Shown in pieces: positions 1 to 8,455 of a stretch of DNA of 64,000 bases (position 1 is its first letter; every line of letters begins with the position of its first letter). The notes below the pieces were generated by a model. That model worked only from the letters and a program-made list of their open reading frames with translations. It had not been told where the DNA came from and did not search any database. The DNA comes from Clostridium thermosuccinogenes (GTDB lineage: Bacteria > Bacillota > Clostridia > Acetivibrionales > DSM-5807). Both the position numbers and the translations under genes were made by a program. The DNA lies in NCBI RefSeq assembly GCF_002896855.1, contig NZ_CP021850.1, positions 2,257,665 to 2,321,664 on the forward strand, given 5' to 3'.

Positions 1-208
1 TATTATTGCTTTCTTTCCAAACTTATAGTATTCTAGTGATGAACGGCCAGCAAGGGATTTTTGTGGAAACGTCAGGCCTGTTTTATTGATTTTCCGCCGG
101 TTCAAAGGATTGTAGTTTTTCTATCCCTGTACAATTATAGGATTTGCGGAATGTACAAAATATATTTCAGGCATGAACATTGGTGAGTTAGAGAGGTAAG
201 CAGGATTA

Positions 209-1228
209 ATGAAAAAGACTATGTTACAACAAGTTGCGGATTCTTTATCCCTTTCCAGAGTCACGGTCTGGAAGGTGTTAAATAATCGACCGGGTGTCGC
301 TCCTGAAACAGTGCAGCGTGTGCTGGCAGCTATAGAAAAGCTGCAGCAGGAAAATGACTCCGGTACAGCTGGCACTCAATCCCTTGATCCCTATATCAAA
401 AACATAACTCTGGTCGCAGCAAGAGCAAACACATCGGTCTTTTGGACACAGATTGTGGATCAGATAGCCAGCGAGCTTTTGCTGAACAAAGTCAGGTTGA
501 ACTACTTACCCATCGATGTCATGAAGGTGCCATCGTCGGAGCTTTCCAGCATACTGAATGCCGACAAGACGGATGGTATAATAGTTATTAACGTATACGA
601 CGAAAAATTTATTTCCACCTTGAGCAGGATCAGCCTGCCAAAGGTCTTTTTAGACACCATTCCGGGGTTTACTGTCAATGATTTAAACGGAGACCTTGTG
701 CTGCTGGAAGGCGAGAAAACAGTGGAATCCATAACCAGCAATTTAATAAAAAAGGGATGCCGGCGTATCGGCTTTATCGGGGACATCCACTATGCCCAGA
801 CAAACGCAATGCGATGGAAAGGCTTTGTAAACGCCATGGAGCATAACGGTCTTCCCCTGGAAAGCCAATTATGCTTTACAAAGCCCATTGACAAGGATTC
901 TTACCTGGCGGAAATAAGTACCTTTTTGAACGGGTTGAAGGAGCTGCCGGATGCCTTTGTATGTGTCAACGATTATGTGGCCTTTTTGGTTTTGAATCTG
1001 TTGAACGACCGCCGCTATAATTTCTCCGGGAACCCGATACTGACCGGATATGATGATTCCAAGGACTTTTTGCTGGATCAGCACGGCATCACCACTGTGC
1101 ATGTGCAAAACAGTATTTTGGGAAAACGAATGGTAAACCAGCTGCTCTTCCGGATAGAAAATCCGGAAGCTGATTTTGAGGAAATTACAGTCATGCCCAA
1201 GATAGTGTTTCGTACAGCAAACAAGTAA
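209..1228 (+). CDS. LacI-family transcriptional regulator
   Basis: A DNA-binding repressor/activator of the LacI/GalR family (339 aa, normal length). The N-terminal helix-turn-helix is visible at about residues 5-25 (VADSLSLSRVTVWKVLNN) followed by the hinge segment; the remainder has the alternating strand-helix pattern of the periplasmic-binding-protein-like sensor core, including the family-typical GCRRIGFIGD strand near residue 185. The ligand is probably a sugar, by family habit. The start follows GAGAGG and AGGA sequences 5-18 bases upstream. The only metabolic gene on the same strand nearby is the GH130 phosphorylase about 300 bases downstream, which is the obvious candidate target, but no operator was recognised. 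The central CG pair and symmetrical half-sites expected for a LacI operator were not found between the two genes. Confidence 0.93.
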   Translation: MKKTMLQQVADSLSLSRVTVWKVLNNRPGVAPETVQRVLAAIEKLQQENDSGTAGTQSLDPYIKNITLVAARANTSVFWTQIVDQIASELLLNKVRLNYLPIDVMKVPSSELSSILNADKTDGIIVINVYDEKFISTLSRISLPKVFLDTIPGFTVNDLNGDLVLLEGEKTVESITSNLIKKGCRRIGFIGDIHYAQTNAMRWKGFVNAMEHNGLPLESQLCFTKPIDKDSYLAEISTFLNGLKELPDAFVCVNDYVAFLVLNLLNDRRYNFSGNPILTGYDDSKDFLLDQHGITTVHVQNSILGKRMVNQLLFRIENPEADFEEITVMPKIVFRTANK

Positions 1229-1249
1229 TTGATTTTGCCGGTGCAATAA

Positions 1250-1375
1250 CCAATTTGGCAGGCTTATGATAAAAAACCTGTTTCCATATCCCTTCAGCGG
1301 GCTTATGAAATGGACTATAAGCTGATTGAAGCATCTCTGCCGAAATATATTAAGGATATAGACAGCCGGCATTAA
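1250..1375 (+). pseudogene. C-terminal remnant of an unidentified protein
   Basis: In the roughly 300 bases between the LacI gene and the GH130 gene, one plus-strand frame stays open for 41 codons and reads like the hydrophilic C-terminus of a real enzyme (QRAYEMDYKLIEASLPKYI near the end), closing with TAA. There is an in-frame TAA just before it and no start codon with a ribosome binding site, so it looks like the tail of a deleted gene. I cannot name the parent family. The rest of the gap (1376-1528) is AT-rich and presumably carries the GH130 promoter. Confidence 0.4.
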
Positions 1376-1528
1376 ACAGGAAACTCGGTACACTAGCAAG
1401 CATTAAAATTGCTCCGGAATCAGAGCAAAAATTACTAAACAAAAGTTATATGATTTAATGATTTTACTAATCATTATGTTAATAATATTAAATTTAAACA
1501 TAAAATAGAGAAATGAGGAATGAGAACT

Positions 1529-2524
1529 ATGTCAAAAATAATCGGTACACCTTTACCAAACATACCTTGGGAGGATAAGCCGGCAAACTATAATATGCCG
1601 ATATGGCGTTATAGTAAAAATCCAGTGATACATCGTCATGATATGCCCCATGCCAACAGCATTTTCAACAGTGCCGTTGTTCCTTTCAATGGCGGCTTCG
1701 CAGGCGTTTTCCGCTGTGACAGCCGTGGGCTCAGCATGGATTTGTATGCAGGATTCAGCGATGATGGTTTGAATTGGAAAATCAACACGGAACCGATCCA
1801 GTTTATCGGAGCGGATGAGGAAATCCTGAAGAAGGAATACCGCTATGATGCCAGGGTCTGCTTCATTGAAGACCGTTATTATATCACATGGTGCAACGGC
1901 TACCACGGCCCCACCATCGGCATTGGCTATACTTTCGATTTTAAAACCTTCTATCAGCTGGAAAACGCTTTTCTGCCATACAACAGAAATGGTGTGCTTT
2001 TCCCGCGCAAAATCGGAGGTTACTATGGAATGCTCAGCCGTCCCAGTGATACCGGACATACGCCCTTTGGCGACATTTTCTTCTCAAAAAGCCCGGATAT
2101 GGAATTCTGGGGTCACCACCGCTATGTCATGGGCACCTTCCGCGGTGATGCTTCCGCCTGGCAGTCAACTAAAATCGGCGCCGGCCCTACCCCAATAGAA
2201 ACTGATGAAGGATGGCTGCTGATTTATCATGGTGTCATAAACACCTGCAATGGTTTTGTATACCGCATGGGTGCTGCTCTTCTGGATCTGGATGAGCCAT
2301 GGAAGGTAAAATACCGTTCTAAGTTCTATGTCTTAGGACCGGAAGAATTATATGAATGTGTCGGGGATGTTCCCAATGTGGTATTCCCTTGCGCAGCACT
2401 GACCGATGCCGATACCGGTCGTATCGCCATCTACTACGGATGTGCCGACACGGTTACTGGTCTTGCTTTTACAACTGTGGACGACCTGCTGGAATATGTT
2501 AAGAAAAACAATCTTGAATTATGA
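1529..2524 (+). CDS. GH130 family glycoside phosphorylase
   Basis: An inverting phosphorylase/hydrolase of glycoside hydrolase family 130, whose members act mostly on beta-mannosides (for example beta-1,4-mannosyl-glucose or manno-oligosaccharide phosphorolysis). The five-bladed-propeller signature is seen as repeated short strands with [16 protein letters not shown] (about residues 40-55), the [15 protein letters not shown] block (about 108-122) and YHG near residue 235. Length (331 aa) is normal. Start choice: an ATG lies at 1520, but GAGGA at 1515-1519 is directly against it, whereas ATG 1529 has 9 bases of spacing, so 1529 is preferred. No transporter or epimerase lies beside it, so the exact substrate cannot be assigned. 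Control by the upstream LacI protein is likely but inferred. Confidence 0.9.
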   Translation: MSKIIGTPLPNIPWEDKPANYNMPIWRYSKNPVIHRHDMPHANSIFNSAVVPFNGGFAGVFRCDSRGLSMDLYAGFSDDGLNWKINTEPIQFIGADEEILKKEYRYDARVCFIEDRYYITWCNGYHGPTIGIGYTFDFKTFYQLENAFLPYNRNGVLFPRKIGGYYGMLSRPSDTGHTPFGDIFFSKSPDMEFWGHHRYVMGTFRGDASAWQSTKIGAGPTPIETDEGWLLIYHGVINTCNGFVYRMGAALLDLDEPWKVKYRSKFYVLGPEELYECVGDVPNVVFPCAALTDADTGRIAIYYGCADTVTGLAFTTVDDLLEYVKKNNLEL

Positions 2525-2676
2525 TATAGCATGTTGCCTTAATTTAGGGTTCTTAACTGATTAAATTTATGATTGCATTTTAAATAAAATTATATTTAAA
2601 CTAAGGCCATACTTAAACTGATATTGTACTAGATTGGGATTATACTTAGTTTAATATTCAGTTGTAACTCTGTATT

Positions 2677-2722
2677 AAAAAACTCCTTCGGCTTTTACAG
2701 CATGAGCCGGAGGAGTTTTAAT
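2677..2722. terminator. Bidirectional intrinsic terminator
   Basis: A near-perfect stem (ACTCCTTCGGCT paired with AGCCGGAGGAGT, loop about 11 nt) flanked by A-runs on the left and T-runs on the right. It sits between two convergent transcription units, GH130 (plus) and the feo operon (minus), and can serve both strands; the minus-strand U-run is the longer one. Confidence 0.8.
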
Positions 2723-2752
2723 ATTATATTTATATTTTCAAATTTTCAAAAT

Positions 2753-2905
2753 TCATTTTTTGGATTCTTCAGCACAGCAGGAGCACCCTTCCGACTTGTA
2801 TGAACATCCGCTGCATTTTCCTGATGCGCTTTTCTTAATATTTTTATATAATATATACACGGCGGCTACTGCCAAAGCTGCTGCTATGGCTATTTCTACG
2901 AACAT
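2753..2905 (-). CDS. FeoB-associated Cys-rich membrane protein
   Basis: A 50-residue protein too small for most gene finders. It begins with a single hydrophobic helix (about residues 2-20, rich in Ala, Val, Ile), then a short basic linker and a Cys-rich tail with CSGCSY and CSCC motifs (five Cys in the last 20 residues). This is the layout of the small FeoB-associated Cys-rich membrane proteins found downstream of feoB in many Clostridia and other anaerobes. The ATG at 2905 follows AAAGGAGGG. It lies 12 bases after the feoB stop, so it is the last gene of feoA-feoB. The role is unproven; iron handling at the transporter mouth or a structural role like that of FeoC are possibilities. Confidence 0.82.
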   Translation of the reverse strand: MFVEIAIAAALAVAAVYILYKNIKKSASGKCSGCSYKSEGCSCCAEESKK

Positions 2906-2917
2906 ATTTTCCCTCCT

Positions 2918-4690
2918 TTAAACTATCCCTAAAATCAAGTTTCCCAAGCTGTATACAATAAATGCAACAACCCAGGCCAGCAGTATTTGATACACGATGG
3001 ACAGGGCCATCATTTTTCCGCCGTATTCTTTTTTAACTGCGGCCACTGTCGATATACAAGGGGTATACAGCAGCACAAACACCAGGAAAGCATAAGCTGA
3101 AAGAGGATTGAAAAATCCCGGCAGTATGCTTTTTAAATCTCCTCCATACAATACGCCCATGGAGCCGACCACCACTTCCTTAGCCACAATTCCGGTAAGA
3201 AGGGATACCGAATTCTGCCAGGTTCCGAACCCCAGCGGTATGAAAATCGGATTTATAGCCTTCCCCAAATATGACAGAAAGCTGTCGTTTATATCTGCAA
3301 GGCCGGAGAAATTAAAGCTGGACAAAAACCATATGATCACCGAAGCTGCGAAAATAACGGTACCCATCTTTTTGAGAAAGCTCTCTCCCTTTCTCCATGT
3401 GTGGATCAGCAGATCCCTCATTTCGGGCATCTTATACTCGGGAAGCTCAATAATGAAAGGCTCTTCGTCCTTTTTAAAGATGGTCTTATCAAAAATCCAG
3501 CCTACGATGAAAGCCATCGCAATACCTAGAAGATACAGTGAAAATATTATCAACGTTTGTTTTCCCGGAAAGAAAACCGATGCCAGCAATACATATACGG
3601 GAAGCTTTGCATTGCAGGACATGAGTGGTACCAATAATGCCGTAAGCTTTCTGTCTTTTTCGCTTTCCAGCGTGCGGGTGGACATTATTCCCGGAACAGA
3701 GCAACCAAATCCCACCATCATTGGGATAAATGCTTTTCCCGAAAGCCCCATGCGCCTCATTATCTTGTCCATCAAAAATGCAGCACGAGCCATATAACCG
3801 CTGTCTTCCAGGAAGGATATGCCCAAAAACAGCGTTAGTATCACAGGTAAAAATACTATAACCGAACCAACGCCTCCCATAATGCCGTCAATGATAAGCG
3901 ATTGGAACCATTCATTGCTGTCGGACAGCAAACTGCCTACCCATGGCACCAGATAATCGTTCACCAGCATGTCCAGCATATCCGAAAGAGGCTGCCCCAC
4001 CCAACTGAAGGTAAACTGGAATATCAAGTACATAACCAGGATAAAAAAAGGATAGGCCAGATATTTATTAAGCACCAGCTTGTCTATCCTTTCGGTGGGT
4101 GTAATTGTATCCCCGCCGGTGGTTCGGGTACACTCCTTCAGTATTTCTTCTATATGTCTGTAAATATCGGCTTCATTATCCAACTGACAATCATTATCAA
4201 TTAAAGACGTAAAAAAATTGCTGTTTTCCAGCACTTCCTTTAACTTATTTATTCCTGTTTTCTTGGTAGCTGAAATTGGTATGACGGTTACCCCTAACCT
4301 TTTGGAAAGCTTATCGCAATCTATCTCAATCCCTTTGGCTTTTGCAACATCCATCATGTTTAACACCAGCACAACAGGCTTGTTAAACTGCCTTAGCTGG
4401 AATGTCAAATACAGGTTCCTGCTCAGGTTGGATGCATCCACAATGTTAATAACCACGTCCACATCATCCCTTTGAAGGAACTCTTTGGATATCTTCTCCT
4501 CATTGGAATATGTATCCATGGCATATATCCCAGGCAGGTCAACAATCTTTACATTTTTTCCGAAAAAACCTTCTTTTTTTTCGATGGTTACTCCCGCCCA
4601 GTTACCTACATATTGGTTTGCACCGGTCAGTGCGTTAAAAAGAGTAGTCTTCCCCACATTAGGATTTCCAAGCAATGCTGCGGTAATCAT
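2918..4690 (-). CDS. feoB: Ferrous iron transport protein B
   Basis: Membrane Fe(II) transporter with an N-terminal G domain. The GTPase motifs are clear: GNPNVGKTT at residues 8-16 (P-loop), VDLPGIYAMD near residue 51 (G3) and NMMD near 111 (G4). A membrane part with two gate-type repeats follows (GGVGSVIVFLPVILTL around 274 and the LLTGIVAKEVVVGSMGVLYG region around 490). At 590 aa it is a short-to-normal clostridial FeoB. It starts one base after the feoA stop, so the two are translationally coupled, and the small Cys-rich gene follows. Expression is probably Fur-controlled from the boxes upstream of feoA. Confidence 0.96.
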   Translation of the reverse strand: MITAALLGNPNVGKTTLFNALTGANQYVGNWAGVTIEKKEGFFGKNVKIVDLPGIYAMDTYSNEEKISKEFLQRDDVDVVINIVDASNLSRNLYLTFQLRQFNKPVVLVLNMMDVAKAKGIEIDCDKLSKRLGVTVIPISATKKTGINKLKEVLENSNFFTSLIDNDCQLDNEADIYRHIEEILKECTRTTGGDTITPTERIDKLVLNKYLAYPFFILVMYLIFQFTFSWVGQPLSDMLDMLVNDYLVPWVGSLLSDSNEWFQSLIIDGIMGGVGSVIVFLPVILTLFLGISFLEDSGYMARAAFLMDKIMRRMGLSGKAFIPMMVGFGCSVPGIMSTRTLESEKDRKLTALLVPLMSCNAKLPVYVLLASVFFPGKQTLIIFSLYLLGIAMAFIVGWIFDKTIFKKDEEPFIIELPEYKMPEMRDLLIHTWRKGESFLKKMGTVIFAASVIIWFLSSFNFSGLADINDSFLSYLGKAINPIFIPLGFGTWQNSVSLLTGIVAKEVVVGSMGVLYGGDLKSILPGFFNPLSAYAFLVFVLLYTPCISTVAAVKKEYGGKMMALSIVYQILLAWVVAFIVYSLGNLILGIV

Positions 4691-4691
4691 T

Positions 4692-4916
4692 TTAGCCCTC
4701 CCTTACTTTGATAAACTCTGCATCTTTTCTTCGAAGGGCGATATCAAAACCTCTAAGCTTGATAATGATCGGATCACCTAAGGGAGCGGACCCTCTCACA
4801 GTAACTCTCGTACCTTCTATATATCCTAATGCCTTAAGCCTTTTTGCCAATTTCGGATTTCCGCCTATAGCATGAATCACAGCACTTTGACCTGTCTTTA
4901 AATCGTTAATTGACAT
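4692..4916 (-). CDS. feoA: Ferrous iron transport protein A
   Basis: A 74-residue SH3-like FeoA protein, the cytosolic partner of FeoB. Visible family features are the opening SINDLKTGQSAVIHAIGG, the central LKALGYIEGTRVTVRGSAPLGDP turn region (read here in two pieces: LKALGYIEG and VRGSAPLGDP) and the closing FDIALRRKDAEFIKV. The length is exactly typical. It is the first gene of the feoA-feoB operon; a GGGGAAAGG Shine-Dalgarno lies just upstream and two Fur-like boxes lie 25-70 bases upstream. Confidence 0.95.
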   Translation of the reverse strand: MSINDLKTGQSAVIHAIGGNPKLAKRLKALGYIEGTRVTVRGSAPLGDPIIIKLRGFDIALRRKDAEFIKVREG

Positions 4917-4940
4917 TATACCTTTCCCCCATATTATTAA

Positions 4941-4987
4941 TAATAATCGTTTTCAATTAAATTCTACCATAATGAGAATCATTGTCA
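4941..4987 (-). promoter_or_regulatory. Two Fur-like boxes upstream of feoA
   Basis: Positions 4969-4987 read ATAATGAGAATCATTGTCA, close to the 19-bp Fur consensus GATAATGATAATCATTATC. A second site at 4941-4955 (TAATAATCGTTTTCA on plus, TGAAAACGATTATTA on minus) matches the 7-1-7 Fur half-site arrangement. Both lie within the expected promoter region of the minus-strand feo operon, so iron-dependent repression is likely. Confidence 0.75.
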
Positions 4988-5162
4988 ATAATATCAATAT
5001 TTTTTAAGAAATATAAATATGACTGCCAGATGAGCGCAAATGCTTTATCCGTAAGCAATAAAAGGCAGGTACCTTATCCACCTGCCTTCGTACAAGTCCT
5101 GTTTTAAACCAAGGAACCTTTTTATAATTTAAGATCGGTACCAGTTGATATCTATACTTTGC
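4988..5162. other. Intergenic between feo promoter and metal ATPase operon
   Basis: This stretch contains no convincing gene. It has an inverted repeat at 5062-5070/5080-5088 (AAGGCAGGT with ACCTGCCTT) whose minus-strand 3' side runs into TTTTATT; this is a plausible weak terminator for the leftward metal ATPase operon. Confidence 0.5.
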
Positions 5163-5267
5163 TTAAATATTTTCAGACAGAGCTTGGCCTATAGCTTCTG
5201 CAGCAATTTTTTTCAAGCAAAGATCCATCCTAAGCCATGTAGCTCCCCTTAAATTTCTTGCATGCAA
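5163..5267 (-). other. Possible 34-codon ORF or gene remnant
   Basis: Just behind the P-type ATPase stop, a minus-strand frame is open from a TTG at 5267 (or an ATG at 5228) to TAA at 5163-5165. The encoded peptide ends with LKKIAAEAIGQALSENI and looks protein-like, but neither start has a Shine-Dalgarno. It may be the C-terminal remnant of a deleted gene or a small unannotated protein. I do not recognise it. Confidence 0.2.
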
Positions 5268-5288
5268 TACTCTAAGTCAAAAGGTTTG

Positions 5289-7133
5289 CTATAGATTTTT
5301 GACATTCAGCGCTCTGAAAGAATTCAGTATCGCAATAACCGTCACTCCTACGTCGGCAAAGATGGCCGCCCACATGGAGGCCAGTCCGAAAGCGCTCAAA
5401 GCGAGGACAGTTATTTTTATTCCTATGGCAAACACTATATTTTGATATGCTATCTTCAGCGTCTTTTTCGAAACCCTAATCGCAGTAGCTATTTTAGACG
5501 GTTCATCCGTCATTATCACCACGTCCGCCGCTTCAATGGCTGCGTCGGATCCCAGCCCGCCCATCGCAATTCCTATGTCCGCCCGGGCCAAAACAGGAGC
5601 ATCGTTGATTCCATCACCGACAAAAGCAATCTTGCCCCTTGCGGATTTCTGTGAAAACAACTCTTCCAGCTTTTCAACCTTGTCGCCGGGCAGCAGTTCA
5701 GCATACACTTTATCTATCCCCAGTTCTTTAGCAACTTTTGCGCCTACATTCCTGTTGTCTCCGGTCAGCATAACCGTTTGCCTTATGTCGGCAGCTTTCA
5801 GCTCCTTAATCGCCTGGGCTGAGTCAGCCTTTATCTCATCGGCAATCAGGATGTAACCGGCATATACATTATCCACTGCGACATGCACCACAGTACCGGC
5901 CAACTCTTCCCTGCTGCAAGGGATATTCATCTTATCCATCAATTTTATATTTCCTGCCAGCACCTTTTTCCCGTCAATGGTAGCGCTGACGCCGTGTCCG
6001 GATATCTCCTCCACCTCCGATATGCGCCGGTTGTCTATTTCTTTTCCATAAGCCCGCTGGAGGGATGCGGAAATCGGATGGTTGGAATAGCTTTCAGCAT
6101 ATGCAGCCAGTTCCAACAGTTGTTCCTCGGAGATCCCTTCTGCATGAATCTCATGCACATTGAACACAGCTTTTGTAAGCGTCCCGGTTTTATCAAAAAC
6201 CATTATTTCAGTCCTGGCCAACGCTTCCAAATAGTTGCCTCCCTTGACCAGAACACCCTTTCTTGATGCTCCGCCTATACCGCCGAAGAAGCTCAGCGGG
6301 ATGGAGATGACAAGAGCACACGGGCAGGATACTACCAGGAAGGACAACGCCCTGTATATCCATTCGCTGAAAGCTGCTCCGTTTATTACAAGGGGAGGAA
6401 CAAAGGCAAGAAAAACAGCAACCAAAACCACCACAGGGGTGTAATATCCCGCAAATTTGGTTATAAACTGTTCCGATTTGGATTTTTTGCTGCTGGCATT
6501 CTCCACCAGATCAAGAATCCTGCTTACGGTGGATTCTTCATACTCCTTGGTAACCTCTGCAGTGATAACCCTGTTTACATTTATACACCCGCTGAGGATG
6601 TCACTTCCCACATCGACTTCCCTGAGAGCGGACTCTCCGGTAAGAGCTGACGTATCCACCATTGAGCTGCCCTCAATAACTCTGGCATCCAGAGGGATTT
6701 TTTCCCCCGCTTTTATTACGATGATGTCCCCGACACGAACTTCATCAGGATCGACTTTGATGAGCTCATCGCCCTTTTTCACATTCGCATAATCCGGGCG
6801 GATGTCCATGAGGCTCGCTATTGACTTTCTTGACTTATCAACAGCATAGTCCTGAAAGAGCTCTCCAAGCTGGTAAAACAGCATAACCGCAACGCCTTCC
6901 GGATATTCGCCGATCAAAAAGGCGCCAATTGTGGCAACGCCCATCAGAAAATTCTCATCGAAAACCTTGCCCCTGATAATATTTCTAGCGGCTTTTCCAA
7001 CCACATCTCCGCCTGCAACAATGTAGCTGGCCGCAAAAAGAGCGATCTGCAACCATTTTATATCTGACCCGACGGCAATTGCCGCAATAAACACCGCCGT
7101 ACCTATAATTATCCGCCAAAGATGCTTTTTCAT
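5289..7133 (-). CDS. Heavy-metal P1B-type ATPase (Cd/Zn type)
   Basis: Metal-exporting ATPase of the ZntA/CadA group (614 aa). Key motifs in order: actuator TALTGESALREVDVG, the metal-site helix CPCALVISIP (Cys-Pro-Cys, typical of Zn/Cd/Pb or Cu exporters), the phosphorylation site DKTGTLT, the nucleotide-domain NHP (HP motif), and the hinge GDGINDAPVLA. There is no N-terminal HMA domain; the HMA module is made by the separate gene immediately upstream (13 bases away). Start choice: an in-frame ATG at 7139 has AGGAG only 2 bases away, while ATG 7133 has 8 bases, so 7133 is used. Control by the ArsR/SmtB protein of this locus is likely because of the operator upstream of the HMA gene. CPC together with the CadC-like sensor favours zinc/cadmium/lead over copper. 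Confidence 0.94.
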   Translation of the reverse strand: MKKHLWRIIIGTAVFIAAIAVGSDIKWLQIALFAASYIVAGGDVVGKAARNIIRGKVFDENFLMGVATIGAFLIGEYPEGVAVMLFYQLGELFQDYAVDKSRKSIASLMDIRPDYANVKKGDELIKVDPDEVRVGDIIVIKAGEKIPLDARVIEGSSMVDTSALTGESALREVDVGSDILSGCINVNRVITAEVTKEYEESTVSRILDLVENASSKKSKSEQFITKFAGYYTPVVVLVAVFLAFVPPLVINGAAFSEWIYRALSFLVVSCPCALVISIPLSFFGGIGGASRKGVLVKGGNYLEALARTEIMVFDKTGTLTKAVFNVHEIHAEGISEEQLLELAAYAESYSNHPISASLQRAYGKEIDNRRISEVEEISGHGVSATIDGKKVLAGNIKLMDKMNIPCSREELAGTVVHVAVDNVYAGYILIADEIKADSAQAIKELKAADIRQTVMLTGDNRNVGAKVAKELGIDKVYAELLPGDKVEKLEELFSQKSARGKIAFVGDGINDAPVLARADIGIAMGGLGSDAAIEAADVVIMTDEPSKIATAIRVSKKTLKIAYQNIVFAIGIKITVLALSAFGLASMWAAIFADVGVTVIAILNSFRALNVKNL

Positions 7134-7146
7134 AGTCATAACTCCT

Positions 7147-7368
7147 TTAAGCTTTTTTCATAACGGTATCCGGCTCAATCTTTTTTATTATCTTTTCTGC
7201 AGCCTGTATAATTTCGGGCATTTTTTCATCTTCTCCATCAATGATGAGCTTTGTAGTTATGAAATTAACGCTGGCTTCCCTCACACCGTCAAGCTCTTTG
7301 ATGGCCTTCTCCATTTTTGCCGCACAATTGGCGCATCCCAAACCTTCCAATATAAATTTCTTTTTCAT
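7147..7368 (-). CDS. Stand-alone HMA-domain metal-binding protein
   Basis: A 73-residue heavy-metal-associated domain, predicted beta-alpha-beta-beta-alpha-beta, with the metal-binding loop GLGCANCAAKM at residues 9-19 (CxxC). It probably hands metal to the P-type ATPase encoded next to it, supplying as a separate chain the domain that is usually fused to the ATPase N-terminus. The C-terminal tail (KIIKKIEPD) is short, so it is not the cut-off start of a larger ATPase. GGGGG lies 10 bases before the ATG. It is the first gene of the two-gene operon. Confidence 0.9.
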   Translation of the reverse strand: MKKKFILEGLGCANCAAKMEKAIKELDGVREASVNFITTKLIIDGEDEKMPEIIQAAEKIIKKIEPDTVMKKA

Positions 7369-7734
7369 AGCTATATATCCCCCTTTATAACCTTTATAAT
7401 TTCTGATTTTGCTTTATATATCTCAATCCCGGTTTTCCGGTCTTTTGAGCGCCTTCCTTTTGTTTTTAATATGATTTATTGAACAAGTGTTCATATATTG
7501 ACTTCTATTAATTTTTATGTCAGCAACTGCTGTAATATTTAAAAAAGTTTATAATATTTAAAAGCTTATAATTTTTAAATGTTCATAATTTTTATATGTT
7601 AAAAATTTTAAAATACTGGAATAAACATACGCAATGCTTAAAATGTTCAAATGTTTTAAATGTCTCAAAAATTTCAAATATTGCTATATATCACTGCACC
7701 ACTATTTCCACTATTCCAATATTTCTCCATTCCC
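7369..7734. other. AT-rich intergenic with degenerate short repeats
   Basis: Apart from the operator at 7480-7493 this gap has no gene. Positions 7553-7616 hold four or five imperfect units of about 16-17 nt (TTATAATATTTAAAAG, TTATAATTTTTAAATG, then more diverged copies), an AT-rich slippage-type repeat. Confidence 0.5.
7480..7493. promoter_or_regulatory. ArsR/SmtB-type operator upstream of HMA-ATPase operon
   Basis: TGAACAAGTGTTCA, an inverted repeat with TGAACA and TGTTCA arms around two bases, lies about 110 bases upstream of the HMA gene. It matches the TGAAYA(n2)TRTTCA operators bound by metal-sensing ArsR/SmtB proteins such as CzrA and SmtB. Related sites lie around the arsR start. Confidence 0.7.
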
Positions 7735-8103
7735 CTATTCCTCGTTTATGTGAATCAGTCCCTGGTCAAATATCTGCCTTACATGCTCATCATCCAAGGA
7801 ATAATATACTATTTTCCCTTCCTTCCGGCTTTTTACCAGATTGGCCTGTTTCAATACCCTTAGCTGGTGGGAAATTGCCGACTGCGTCATGTTGAGCAGC
7901 ACTGCGATATCGCAAACGCACATTTCCGCTTCATCCAAAGCCCAGAGTATTTTGATCCGTGTCGAATCTCCGAACACTTTGAACAACTCCGCCAGGTCAT
8001 AGAGCGTTTCTTCCTGCGGCATTTTGCTTTTCACCTGATTTACGACATCCTCATGGATTACGTCACAGTCGCATCTTTCAATCTGTTCATATTCCTTCGC
8101 CAT
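7735..8103 (-). CDS. ArsR/SmtB-family metal-sensing repressor
   Basis: A winged-helix metal sensor (122 aa). Residues around 47-50 read MCVCDIAVLL, the ELCVCD-like metal-binding box on the recognition-flanking helix, and an N-terminal CDCD near residue 11 supplies further thiols, as in the CadC/CmtR-type sensors for Cd/Pb/Zn. The HTH (MTQSAISHQLRVLKQANLV) and the wing GKIVYYSLDD follow. Start choice: an upstream in-frame ATG at 8127 exists, but ATG 8103 has GAGG 8 bases upstream. Divergent and local operators suggest autoregulation and control of the ATPase operon on the same strand. Confidence 0.93.
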   Translation of the reverse strand: MAKEYEQIERCDCDVIHEDVVNQVKSKMPQEETLYDLAELFKVFGDSTRIKILWALDEAEMCVCDIAVLLNMTQSAISHQLRVLKQANLVKSRKEGKIVYYSLDDEHVRQIFDQGLIHINEE

Positions 8104-8120
8104 TCCATCACCCTCTCCCT

Positions 8121-8142
8121 TGAACACTTGAGCGATTATTCA
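8121..8142. promoter_or_regulatory. Candidate ArsR auto-operator with extended spacer
   Basis: The plus strand shows TGAACA at 8121 and TATTCA ending at 8142, the same half-sites as the 7480 operator but separated by 10 bases instead of 2 (about one more helical turn). It overlaps the arsR leader, so it could serve autoregulation. Confidence 0.4.
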
Positions 8143-8193
8143 TATATTATACTTCCATTATATTCATGCAATAAAAAAATGTCAAGCATTATA

Positions 8194-8207
8194 TGAAAAA
8201 TTGTTCA
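8194..8207. promoter_or_regulatory. Second ArsR-type operator in divergent region
   Basis: TGAAAAATTGTTCA matches the 7480 operator at 12 of 14 positions and lies about 90 bases upstream of arsR, between it and the J-domain gene on the other strand. Confidence 0.5.
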
Positions 8208-8455
8208 AGTGTTTTATTATTAGATATTTTGAAAAGACAGATTTCACTTTACCGGCAGCAAAAGTGGAATTTACTTTTTCAATTGGCCATTTTCATTTTG
8301 ACAAATTTAGTCTCACTGGCAACAAGTTGCTTTATAATGGTATTATTATTAATAAAATCGTGCTGTTGATTTCCAGAACAGTCGGGTAAACTCATTGGAT
8401 TTATTCTTTAATAGAAGTTGCCTGACCTTTGCTTGAGTTGAAAAGGAGGGTTTTT

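Noticed and set aside
869-1399. 176-codon minus-strand frame across the LacI gene
   Set aside because: It is antisense to a clear LacI gene, has no ribosome site and no family resemblance.
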